A DNA stretch of 64,000 nucleotides from Ancylothrix sp. D3o. Lineage in GTDB: Bacteria > Cyanobacteriota > Cyanobacteriia > Cyanobacteriales > Oscillatoriaceae. Position numbers and translations under genes: made by a program. The DNA is taken from assembly GCF_025370775.1 (NCBI RefSeq), contig NZ_JAMXEX010000008.1:171197-235196 (forward strand). The letters run 5' to 3'. Under the pieces are notes generated by a model. It was not told the origin of the DNA and searched no databases. It worked only from the letters and a program-made list of their open reading frames with translations. Shown here piece by piece: positions 47,239 to 54,847 of the stretch (position 1 is the first letter of the stretch; each line of letters starts with the position of its first letter).

Positions 47239-47284
47239 GTATCAAACGCTACATAAGACTCAGGGTAAGCGGTGGTAGTACAAT
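47239..47284 (+). promoter_or_regulatory. NtcA box and -10 element of glnB
   Basis: GTATCAAACGCTAC (47239-47252) matches GTA-N8-TAC exactly. TACAAT (47279-47284) lies 26 bases downstream and is the best -10 element, slightly further than the usual 22-23. This fits NtcA activation of glnB, which is known in cyanobacteria. Confidence 0.7.
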
Positions 47285-47320
47285 GAGCGTGCTAGTTATC
47301 TGCTAAACCCATAAACATAA

Positions 47321-47671
<351 letters not shown>

Positions 47672-47678
47672 GGATTTT

Positions 47679-47815
47679 AGATTTTAGATTAGATTTTTGG
47701 AGGGTGGGCAAAGCCCACCTAACAAGATTTTAGATTTTCTTGCGGAATTGCCCCAACGAGTAAGCCTATCGAAAATCTAAAATCCCAAATCTAAAATCCT
47801 AAATCTAAAATCGAT
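47679..47815. repeat. AAATCTAAAATCC-type repeats flanking a GTGGGC hairpin
   Basis: A perfect hairpin GGTGGGC-AAA-GCCCACC (47703-47719), likely terminating glnB, sits between TTTTAGATTTTAGA-type words on one side and AAATCTAAAATCC words in the opposite orientation on the other. Together they make a larger imperfect palindrome between convergent glnB and rdgB. Confidence 0.55.
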
Positions 47816-48375
47816 AGCTGCGGGATTAAAGCCTCAAACGCCTTACCGCGATGGCTAAACTGGCGCTTTAACTGCGGTGTCATTTCCGCAAAGGTTAATT
47901 GCTGTTGAGGAACATAAAAAATCGGGTCATAACCAAAACCACCACTCCCCCTGGAGTTGTGCAAAATCTCACCCCGACAAACTCCTTCCAAACACAGCGC
48001 TATCGAACCATCGGGACGCGCCACAGCCACAGCACAGACAAACTCAGCCTGCCGGTTCGTCTCCTCACCCAACTCCCGCAGCAGCCGAGAAATTCTTTCG
48101 GCATCGCTTTGGCCATAGCGTGCCGAATACACCCCCGGTGCCCCACCAAGGGCATCCACCGCTAAACCCGAATCATCGGCAATAGCCCACTGATTTGTGG
48201 CTTTAGCAACCTCGGCAGCCTTCAAACAAGCATTTTCAATAAACGTCGTGCCGGTTTCCTCCACGTCTAACTCATCCGGCTTCAAGCGCAACTCAAAACC
48301 CAAATCGGCTAAATAAGCCTGCATTTCCTTTAACTTGCCTGGGTTGCCGGTGGCAACAACTAATAATTTAGTCAT
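47791..48375 (-). CDS. rdgB: XTP/dITP diphosphatase (RdgB/HAM1 family)
   Basis: House-cleaning enzyme that hydrolyses non-canonical purine nucleoside triphosphates to monophosphates. Family motifs are VVATGNPGKLKEMQAYL at the start, ETGTTFIENACLKA, the active-site WAIADDSGLAVDALGGAPGV, RGEIL and GSGGFGYDPIF. ATG at 48375 (MTKLLVVATGNP) is preferred; the frame can be extended seven codons upstream into repeat DNA (48396). Its last codons lie inside the AAATCTAAAATC repeat array. Confidence 0.95.
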   Translation of the reverse strand: MTKLLVVATGNPGKLKEMQAYLADLGFELRLKPDELDVEETGTTFIENACLKAAEVAKATNQWAIADDSGLAVDALGGAPGVYSARYGQSDAERISRLLRELGEETNRQAEFVCAVAVARPDGSIALCLEGVCRGEILHNSRGSGGFGYDPIFYVPQQQLTFAEMTPQLKRQFSHRGKAFEALIPQLSILDLGF

Positions 48376-48507
48376 TTGTCCTTTGTCCATAGTCATTAGT
48401 CATTTGTCATTTGTCCTTTGTCGTTTGTCAAGAGTCCTTTGTGCTTTGTCTTTTGTTGTGCTCTACTAATGACCAATGACTAATGACCAATGACCAATGA
48501 CTAATAA
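48376..48507. repeat. heptamer-like repeats in two opposed blocks
   Basis: Left block: runs of (C)ATTTGTC and CTTTGTC words. Right block: ATGACCA and ATGACTA words in the opposite orientation. The whole is an imperfect inverted repeat around GTGCTCTACT. This resembles the short tandemly repeated repetitive (STRR) heptamers of filamentous cyanobacteria. It lies between pgm and rdgB on the minus strand. Confidence 0.65.
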
Positions 48508-49971
48508 CTAAAACTGATTTGCCCAATCTTTGGCCCAGTTTAAGGTTTGATGAACGTCTTTAAGGGTGGCGGCTTCACAATATAAACGCAACACCGGCTC
48601 AGTGCCACTAAAACGAATCAACAACCACCGGTTATCGCCCAAACGAAACTTGTAACCATCCACCGGATTACAATCAATCACCGGCTGACCGGCAATTTCT
48701 TTTAAAGGTTGATTTTGCAATTGTTCTAACAACTTAGCCCGCACTTCCATACTCGCCAGCGGCAAATCAATGCGATCATAAGCCGCAAAAAAGCCGGTCT
48801 GCTGTTGCAAACCACTATACAATTCACCCAAATCTTTATTAGACTCAACCACCGCCTCTAGCAAATAAAGCGCCGACAGTAGGGCATCGCGTTCGGGAAT
48901 ATGAGTTCCGTAACCAATTCCTCCCGACTCTTCACCCCCCACCAACACCGCTACCTCTAACATTCGGTCGCCAATATACTTATAACCAATTGGCGTTTCA
49001 AACACCGGCAACCCATATAACTCAGCGGTTTTTGGCATCAAATCTGACCCACTCACCGTTTTAACGACTTCCCCTTTCCAACCTTTGCGCTTTGCCAAAT
49101 GTTCAATCAAAATCGGAATTAACACCTGCGAACTCAAAAAATTACCGTGTCCATCAACGGCGGCAATGCGGTCTGAGTCGCCATCAAAGACAAATCCAAC
49201 GGCCAAAGTATCGGGATGAGTGCGCTGGTGGGTTCGCATTTTCCGAAAAAGTTGCGACAAATAGCGGGGTAAAGGTTCCGGGGCACCGCCACCAAACAGC
49301 GGATCGCGGTCGCTATTAACTTCTTGTATCGGCATTCCCAAAATTTGAGCCAATCCCCCCGCTGCTGCTCCGTGCATCACATCTGCAAAAACTGTTAATT
49401 TTTTGCTTTCCATTGCGGCGTGAATTTGCGGCAAATTTACTTTAGCCTGCAATCCTTCACAATAAGAAGGCCAGGGATTGAATTTGTCTAATTTGCCTGG
49501 GGTGGGAGAAGGCGGTGCCGGTGGCGCATTTAATTTTTCCTCAATTTTTTTTGTGACTTCTGGGGAGACAGAACCGCCAAAATAACCCTTGACTTTTAAA
49601 CCTAAATATGCGGCGGGGTTGTGACTAGCGGTGAGAACAATGGCACCGAGGGCGTTTTTTTGTTTAGCGGCCCAACTAAAAGCCGGTGTGGGAGCATAAC
49701 ATTCAGAAAGCAAAACATCAAAACCGGCTTTTTGAATAGAATTTGCTGCGGTGGCGGCAAAATCTTCTGCCAAGAAACGCCGGTCATAACCAACAATGAT
49801 GGTGTTGCTGTGGGTGATCGTGCCATAAAGTTCTGCCAAAACTTGGGCGGCAATTGGTGCAACAAGAGCGACCCTTTCAAAGGTAAAATCGGCGCCAATT
49901 ACACCACGCCAGCCATCGGTACCAAACTTAATCGGAGTATTACCGGCCGGTACAGTTAAAAGTTCAACCAT
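48508..49971 (-). CDS. phosphoglucomutase/phosphomannomutase family protein
   Basis: An alpha-D-phosphohexomutase of 487 residues that interconverts hexose 1- and 6-phosphates. The N-terminal IKFGTDGWRGVIGADFT, the phosphoserine loop ALGAIVLTASHNPAAYLGLK, the metal loop FVFDGDSDRIAAVD, the sugar-binding GGEESGGIGYGTHIPERDA and the C-terminal phosphate-binding IRFSGTEPVLRLY are all present. Substrate preference (glucose, mannose or glucosamine) cannot be read from sequence alone. ATG at 49971 gives MVELLTVPAG. Confidence 0.92.
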   Translation of the reverse strand: MVELLTVPAGNTPIKFGTDGWRGVIGADFTFERVALVAPIAAQVLAELYGTITHSNTIIVGYDRRFLAEDFAATAANSIQKAGFDVLLSECYAPTPAFSWAAKQKNALGAIVLTASHNPAAYLGLKVKGYFGGSVSPEVTKKIEEKLNAPPAPPSPTPGKLDKFNPWPSYCEGLQAKVNLPQIHAAMESKKLTVFADVMHGAAAGGLAQILGMPIQEVNSDRDPLFGGGAPEPLPRYLSQLFRKMRTHQRTHPDTLAVGFVFDGDSDRIAAVDGHGNFLSSQVLIPILIEHLAKRKGWKGEVVKTVSGSDLMPKTAELYGLPVFETPIGYKYIGDRMLEVAVLVGGEESGGIGYGTHIPERDALLSALYLLEAVVESNKDLGELYSGLQQQTGFFAAYDRIDLPLASMEVRAKLLEQLQNQPLKEIAGQPVIDCNPVDGYKFRLGDNRWLLIRFSGTEPVLRLYCEAATLKDVHQTLNWAKDWANQF

Positions 49972-50302
49972 AATTAAATCTGCCTTGCTGTTGAAAATAG
50001 GCGGGTCATTGGTAATTAGTCATTGGTCAAGAGTCAAGAGTCAATTGTCCTCCCCCCTTTCAAAGGGGGGGTTAAGGGGGGTGGTCAAGCAGTACAGTAC
50101 AACAAAATACTAATGACACTCCTACAAAGTACAGACGTTCGCAGCAGTTCGTCTCTACTGACAAATGACACTCGTACAACAGACCAGTCATACCTCCCTC
50201 ATTATTAATAAAAATCGAGTTTTGGCAATGATTCCCTAAATCTTGATATATTGGTTGGGCGCGTCCCGAAGGTGTTGTTGCAAGAGGAGCAAAAAGTAAA
50301 AT
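49972..50302. repeat. repeat-rich spacer upstream of the RTX gene
   Basis: About 330 bases composed largely of dispersed repeats. There are GTCATTGGT/AGAGTCA-type heptamers (about 50007-50047), a C6T3/A3G6 palindrome (about 50050-50070), and a GTACAGACG...CGTCTCTAC hairpin (about 50129-50158) of the same family as the one at 63826-63854. The RTX gene promoter is presumably at the right end. Confidence 0.55.
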
Positions 50303-51301
50303 ATGGCCATTTTAATAGGAGATGAACTAAATAACCAAATTATCGGAACCGCACAGGCAGATCAAATCAGCGGTTTAGCAGGAGATGATACGCTGTTTGG
50401 TCGAGAGTTGGAAGATTTGTTAAATGGGAATGCCGGTAAAGATGTTGTCTACGGAGAGGCCGGTAATGATACGGTGCGCGGTGGTGCCGATGATGATACG
50501 CTGTTTGGCGGCGATGGCAATGATATTGGATTTGGCGATTTAGGAAATGATTTGCTGTTTGCCAATAGCGGGGATGATTTTTTGTATGGTGGCGCTGATG
50601 ATGATACGCTGTGGGGCGGTCAGGGCAATGATACGTTTGTGGGAGATATCGGTGCTGATTATGCCTATGGTGATTTAGGCGATGATTTATTTTTTGGCAA
50701 TGCCGGTGCTGATTTAATGGTCGGCGAGGATGGTAAGGATACTCTGCGTGGGGGTCGGGATGATGACTCGCTTAGCGGTGGTAATGATAATGATGTGCTT
50801 TATGGTGAATTTGGTAACGATATTATCAGTGGCAATAGTGCTAATGATGTGGCTTTTGGTGGCGAAGGTGATGATACTATCCGGGGAGGTCGCGGGGATG
50901 ATTCTTTGTTTGGCGATGAGGGTAATGATTCGATTTTTGGTGATTTTGGGGCTGATACTCTCACCGGCGGAACGGGCACTGATGTGTTTGTGATTTCTGC
51001 CGGTGCTGGGCCTGAGTTTATTGCTGATTATTTGGATTCGGATGATTTTATTGGTTTGGGTGATGGTGTGACTTTTGCGGATTTGGAAATTAGAGAGGGG
51101 ATTAATTTGGTGGCTGAAAATGTTTTGAGTAGGTTTACTGTGATTAATGGCCCTGGTGGGAAATTATTGGCAATTGTGGCAAGTCTTCCGTCTCCTAGTT
51201 TGCTGACTGAGGATGATTTTATTTTGGTTGCGGATACGGGACTAGGTTCAACCGGTACGTCTGGGGGTGCTTCTACTTTACCTGGTGGAACGAGTTCTTA
51301 A
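50303..51301 (+). CDS. RTX-type calcium-binding repeat protein
   Basis: A secreted-type protein of 332 residues. Residues about 10-225 are glycine/aspartate nonapeptides (GGxGxDxxx, e.g. GGDGNDIGFGDLGND) that form a calcium-bound parallel beta roll. The C-terminal part (TDVFVISAGAGPEFIADYL ... LTEDDFILV) is the common RTX end module, followed by a Gly/Ser/Thr-rich tail. There is no N-terminal signal; such proteins leave by type I secretion with a C-terminal signal. No transporter genes are nearby. ATG 50303 follows GAGGAG. Role unknown; surface layer or adhesion is possible. Confidence 0.88.
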   Translation: MAILIGDELNNQIIGTAQADQISGLAGDDTLFGRELEDLLNGNAGKDVVYGEAGNDTVRGGADDDTLFGGDGNDIGFGDLGNDLLFANSGDDFLYGGADDDTLWGGQGNDTFVGDIGADYAYGDLGDDLFFGNAGADLMVGEDGKDTLRGGRDDDSLSGGNDNDVLYGEFGNDIISGNSANDVAFGGEGDDTIRGGRGDDSLFGDEGNDSIFGDFGADTLTGGTGTDVFVISAGAGPEFIADYLDSDDFIGLGDGVTFADLEIREGINLVAENVLSRFTVINGPGGKLLAIVASLPSPSLLTEDDFILVADTGLGSTGTSGGASTLPGGTSS

Positions 51302-51406
51302 TTTTGGCAAGGTTTGCGCTTGGGATTGGCAATGATTTTTGCAAAGGATTTTTGCACCATCCCAGCCCTTTTAGTGATGATTGATTTGGGCTGATTATTT
51401 ATTTTT

Positions 51407-52057
51407 ATGCGCGGCAAGTTTATTGTTTTTGAAGGGGTGGAAGGTTGTGGCAAAACAACTCAATTGCAGAAGGTGCAGGGGTGGTTGGCAGAACTTTTGA
51501 ATGGTAGGCCGGTTGTGGTGACGAGACAACCGGGGGGGACTGAGTTGGGGGTGCAGTTACGCCGGCTTTTGTTGAATCCTGGGCCTGGTGTGGTGATTCA
51601 AAATCGGGCTGAGTTGTTGTTATATGCGGCTGATAGGGCTCAGCACGTTGAGGGGTTTATTGAGCCGAATTTAGCGGCGGGGGCGATTGTTTTGTGTGAT
51701 AGATATACGGATTCAACGGTGGCTTATCAAGGGTATGGCCGGCAGTTGAATTTGGAGACTATTGAGGTGTTAAACCGGCTGGCAACAAATGGGTTAGAAA
51801 GTGATTTAACGGTGTGGTTAGATGTGGATGTGGCGGTGGGTTTAGGGAGGGCGAAAAAGCGGGGTGTGGCTGACCGGATTGAGCAGGCTGATTTGGAGTT
51901 TCACCGCAGTGTCCAAAACGGTTATACTGAGTTGGCAAAAATTCATCAAAAGCGGATTGTGCGGGTGGATGCCGGTGGATCTGTGGATGAGGTTTTTGGG
52001 GAAGTTAAAAAAATTTTGAGTGGGTATTTTTTGAAGTGGGGTTTTTTGGGGGATTAA
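51407..52057 (+). CDS. tmk: thymidylate kinase
   Basis: Phosphorylates dTMP to dTDP for DNA synthesis. In 216 residues it shows the P-loop FEGVEGCGKTTQLQKVQ, the TRQPGGTELG substrate loop, LLYAADRAQHVEGFI, the DR(Y) motif LCDRYTDSTVAYQGYGR, and a LID segment rich in Arg/Lys (GRAKKRGVADRIE). It is followed 43 bases later by holB, the tmk-holB pairing seen in many bacteria. Confidence 0.96.
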   Translation: MRGKFIVFEGVEGCGKTTQLQKVQGWLAELLNGRPVVVTRQPGGTELGVQLRRLLLNPGPGVVIQNRAELLLYAADRAQHVEGFIEPNLAAGAIVLCDRYTDSTVAYQGYGRQLNLETIEVLNRLATNGLESDLTVWLDVDVAVGLGRAKKRGVADRIEQADLEFHRSVQNGYTELAKIHQKRIVRVDAGGSVDEVFGEVKKILSGYFLKWGFLGD

Positions 52058-52100
52058 GGAATGAGTTTTAACCAGATTTGAATAGGATTATTGTTTGGGG

Positions 52101-53090
52101 ATGAGTAAGGAAGAGGGTTTTTTTGAGTTGTTAGTGGGTCAAACTCAAGCGGTGGAGTTGTTGGTGCAGGTGGTGCGCCAAAATCGAATTGCACCGGCTT
52201 ATCTTTTTGTGGGCCCGGAGGGGGTGGGGAGAAGTTTGGCGGCGCGGTGTTTTGTGCAGTTGCTTTTTTGTTTTGATGCGGCAGAAAGTAAGGATCAAAG
52301 TAATATTAAAAATCGGGTTTTTCAGGGTAATCACCCGGATTTGTTGTGGGTGGAACCGACTTATTTACATCAAGGAAAACGGCTTTCGGCTGCGGAGGCG
52401 GAGGAGGCGGGGGTGAAGCGAAAGGCACCGCCACAAATTCGTTTGGAACAAATTCGAGAAATTGGGCAGTTTTTGAGCCGGCCGTCTTTAGAAGCGTCTC
52501 GATCTGTGGTGGTGCTTGAGGGTGCTCAAACGATGGCGGAGGGTGCGGCAAATGGGTTATTAAAGACTTTGGAAGAACCAGGAAATGCAACGCTGATTTT
52601 AATTGCGCCGGCGGCGGAGTCGCTTTTACCAACTTTGGTTTCTCGTTGTCAGCGGATACCTTTGCAACGGTTAAATAAGGGGGGGATGAAAGAGGTTTTG
52701 AAGAAGGCCGGTTTTGAGGAAATTTTGGGTGAGAAGGTGATTTTGGAATTGGCGCAGGGAAGTCCGGGGGAGGCGATACGTTGTTGGGAACAATTGCAGA
52801 CAATTCCGGCAGAGTTATTGCAAAAGCTTACAGAATTGCCAAAAAGTCCCCGCGATGCGCTTGAGATGGCGAAGGAGGTTGATAAGGTTTTGGATACGGA
52901 GGCTCAGTTATGGTTGGTGGATTATTTGCAGCATTGGTACTGGCAAAAGTTATCGTTGCGGGGTTCTGGTGAGTTGGTGATCAAACAGTTGGAGGAGGCG
53001 CGGAAAAATCTTTTGTGTTACGCGCAGCCGCGTTTGGTTTGGGAGTGTACGTTGTTGGCAATTTGTCAAGGTGCGGTGGCGGGCCGGTGA
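52101..53090 (+). CDS. holB: DNA polymerase III delta-prime subunit
   Basis: Clamp-loader subunit, about 329 residues from ATG 52101 (a TTG two codons upstream also opens the frame). It has the AAA+ core with a degenerate P-loop, VGPEGVGRSLAARCF (Arg in place of the Walker A Lys, as in non-hydrolysing delta-prime). It also has IRLEQIREIGQFLSRP, VVVLEGAQTMAEGAANGLLKTLEEP, the SRC motif LVSRCQRIPL, and LAQGSPGEAIR. The usual zinc-binding cysteines are not obvious. Its last codons and stop are part of a 39 bp sequence duplicated at 56548-56585. Confidence 0.92.
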   Translation: MSKEEGFFELLVGQTQAVELLVQVVRQNRIAPAYLFVGPEGVGRSLAARCFVQLLFCFDAAESKDQSNIKNRVFQGNHPDLLWVEPTYLHQGKRLSAAEAEEAGVKRKAPPQIRLEQIREIGQFLSRPSLEASRSVVVLEGAQTMAEGAANGLLKTLEEPGNATLILIAPAAESLLPTLVSRCQRIPLQRLNKGGMKEVLKKAGFEEILGEKVILELAQGSPGEAIRCWEQLQTIPAELLQKLTELPKSPRDALEMAKEVDKVLDTEAQLWLVDYLQHWYWQKLSLRGSGELVIKQLEEARKNLLCYAQPRLVWECTLLAICQGAVAGR

Positions 53091-53119
53091 GGGGGAGAAA
53101 TAGAGAATAATTTTACAAA
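53081..53119. repeat. left direct repeat (3' end of holB)
   Basis: The 39-base sequence GGGCCGGTGAGGGGGAGAAA... ending TTTTACAAA, which contains the holB stop codon, recurs at 56548-56585 with a single base deleted. It is a candidate attachment-site-like boundary of the 3.4 kb segment between the copies. Confidence 0.75.
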
Positions 53120-53125
53120 TAATTT

Positions 53126-53190
53126 TAGAAACCGGTTTCTTAATATCATCTCTGTCAGCCAACAAAAGCTATCGCAGTAAACCGGTTTCT
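53126..53190. repeat. AGAAACCGGTTTCTT palindrome element, copy 1
   Basis: Begins AGAAACCGGTTTCTTAA, continues through ...TCTCTGTC...AAAGCTATC... and ends AAACCGGTTTCTT. A related element of the same length and layout lies at about 56196-56262. It looks like a small palindromic dispersed repeat. Confidence 0.55.
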
Positions 53191-53278
53191 TTGCTTGGTT
53201 GATGTGGGGGGCGATTCCCTCCGGGACGCTTCGCGAACGCGCATATTATTTTGCTAATATGCTTGCTAATATGCGGGT

Positions 53279-53572
53279 TCAAGAGATTGGTAAAGTTAGA
53301 CCACTTTCAGGCAAGCTAGAATTGCTGAGAACAAGATCCTCAACCTCTCTAATTTGATTCCAATCAATTACGGCCACCCAAAGACTTTCCTCCTCAGAAT
53401 ATTGCACTTCTCCATCTGCTTCTAAATCTTCACTATACAGGGTCAGCAATTGACCCTCTTGCAGCTTAATATTGTGACGACTCAAATCAGAAATCGTACC
53501 AACAGAATTAAGCCGAATCCGACCTTGTTCATCGGCATTATGAAAGTCGGCAAAAATTTTATGAGCGCTCAT
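53279..53572 (-). CDS. conserved hypothetical protein (97 aa)
   Basis: A small acidic soluble protein: MSAHKIFADFHNADEQGRIRLNSVGTISDL, then KLQEGQLLTLYSEDLEADGEVQYSEEESLWVAVIDWNQI. The pattern suggests a small beta-barrel of a type recurring in cyanobacterial genomes, but I cannot name the family. No strong ribosome binding site precedes ATG 53572. It lies inside the segment bracketed by direct repeats. Confidence 0.6.
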   Translation of the reverse strand: MSAHKIFADFHNADEQGRIRLNSVGTISDLSRHNIKLQEGQLLTLYSEDLEADGEVQYSEEESLWVAVIDWNQIREVEDLVLSNSSLPESGLTLPIS

Positions 53573-53869
53573 AAAGTTACTTTAATTAGGATGATTGTTT
53601 CGCTGGATTGGGAATAGTTGGTGTCAGGAGAAAGCTGCATAGAAATCCGGTTTTTTTGTTTGGTTACTTAACTTTTTGGTAGGGTGCGTTAGTCGGCAAT
53701 AAACTTAATATTTTTACCGATATTTAAAAATCCGCATAATGCACCATTTACAAATATAAAGGTACCTTATGCGGATAGAAATATTATTAATTGTATGCCT
53801 AAAAATTTTTCCGTCTACCCCACAGTATCACGTCCTATGAAATTACTACAGAAAAATTTCAAGTTTTAG
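53573..53869. other. spacer inside the island
   Basis: About 300 bases with an ATCCGGTTTTTTTG word near 53645 related to the AGAAACCGG element, and an AT-rich tail following the HNH gene. No gene seen. Confidence 0.3.
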
Positions 53870-54112
53870 TCAAAATCGCCAAATATCTACTTTGATTTCA
53901 CCATTGTGATACGCTCTGTGACAGTCTGGGCAAAGCGTCATCATATTCTTTAAATCCGCTGGTCCACCCTCACTGTAAGCAATAACATGATGTCCATGTG
54001 CGACTTCTCCGATTTTACCGCAAATTTCACATTCGTTCCCATCCCTCTGTTTAACTAATTTTTGTGCTTTTTGGTGTTCTTTCGGTCGTTTTTGACTGGC
54101 CACATTACTCAC
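53870..54112 (-). CDS. HNH endonuclease
   Basis: An 80-residue stand-alone HNH nuclease. A zinc-binding CEIC is followed by the core GHHVIAYSEGGPADLKNMMTLCPDCHRAYHNG, containing the H-N-H residues and the second CxxC. The N-terminus is basic (SQKRPKEHQKAQKLVKQRDG). The start is GTG at 54112, overlapping the end of the preceding small gene by eight bases and preceded by AAAAGG, so translation is coupled. It is the last gene of a three-gene unit of small proteins. It could be a toxin, a DNA-mobility enzyme or a defence nuclease. Confidence 0.85.
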   Translation of the reverse strand: MSNVASQKRPKEHQKAQKLVKQRDGNECEICGKIGEVAHGHHVIAYSEGGPADLKNMMTLCPDCHRAYHNGEIKVDIWRF

Positions 54113-54308
54113 CTTTTATTTGCTTCTTAGAGGAACCTTTGTTTTGCTTGTTAGAGGAACCTTCAAAGACTTCTGGATTTGCCCCTAGAATAGAAATATC
54201 ACTATTGGGAGCTTCGGACTTGACTGTCTTAGCTATCTTATTAGCGATATCTATGTAGTTATTCTCATCCAAATTGTTGACAGTAATTTTAAGAGACTTT
54301 TTACTCAC
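54105..54308 (-). CDS. small protein, second gene of the HNH operon
   Basis: A 67-residue protein with GTG start at 54308 behind GAGG. The first part (KSLKITVNNLDENNYIDIANKIAKTVKSE) looks like a beta-alpha unit. The tail holds a tandem basic repeat, GSSNKQNK-GSSKKQIK. The gene follows the 104-residue gene by 11 bases and overlaps the HNH gene by eight. Not recognised. Size and position would fit a partner or antidote of the nuclease; that is inference only. Confidence 0.55.
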   Translation of the reverse strand: MSKKSLKITVNNLDENNYIDIANKIAKTVKSEAPNSDISILGANPEVFEGSSNKQNKGSSKKQIKGE

Positions 54309-54319
54309 TATTTACCTCA

Positions 54320-54634
54320 TTAAGCATTTAAAGAAAATATTTTCTCTCCACTCTTTGGATCGATGGCCAAGGCTTCAACTACACCATCTCCATGAGTGAT
54401 TATCATCACTGGTTTTTTAGACAATTTAGGCTGTCCATTCTCATCAAGATAGACGGCGTAAGTTAAAACTTCCTCGTTTTTTTGCCTCACCACTATATGG
54501 ATTTCGGTGCCAATGTATGAGACATTCAAAACTTGGTCGCCTTCTTTAAGGATTTTTATGGTTAGCTGCTGCTTGCTATTGTCGAGATTAAAAAGTTTAG
54601 GTTGATCTATATGCTTCTCTATCGCTTGCTCCAT
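54320..54634 (-). CDS. small protein, first gene of the HNH operon
   Basis: A 104-residue soluble protein, ATG 54634 behind AGAAGG. The sequence is rich in beta-strand patterns (QQLTIKILKEGDQVLNVSYIG, TEIHIVVRQKNEEVLTYAVYL, KPVMIITHGDGVVEAL). No cysteines, no membrane segment, no family recognised. It heads the operon that ends with the HNH nuclease. The 5' end faces the divergent NB-ARC gene, so both promoters lie in 54635-54847. Confidence 0.55.
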   Translation of the reverse strand: MEQAIEKHIDQPKLFNLDNSKQQLTIKILKEGDQVLNVSYIGTEIHIVVRQKNEEVLTYAVYLDENGQPKLSKKPVMIITHGDGVVEALAIDPKSGEKIFSLNA

Positions 54635-54847
54635 GTAGTTAACCTTCTAAATAAAGAAAAGTTGATTTATATTGATACTACCAGTTAATTTTTATGAAGT
54701 AGTTTGTAAAAAACATAATTTTGTTGGCAATTTTGTCGTTCATTCCAACTCCCGATAGTCAAAAATGTTGGACAATGCCATAATTTGTTGGAAAATGTTA
54801 GGAAATGTTGGGTATAATACGGAAAATCACGAATTCTACCCGACTCC

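Noticed and set aside
47265..47281. GTA...TAC pair as the glnB NtcA box
   Set aside because: The spacing is 11 bases rather than 8; an exact GTA-N8-TAC box lies at 47239-47252.
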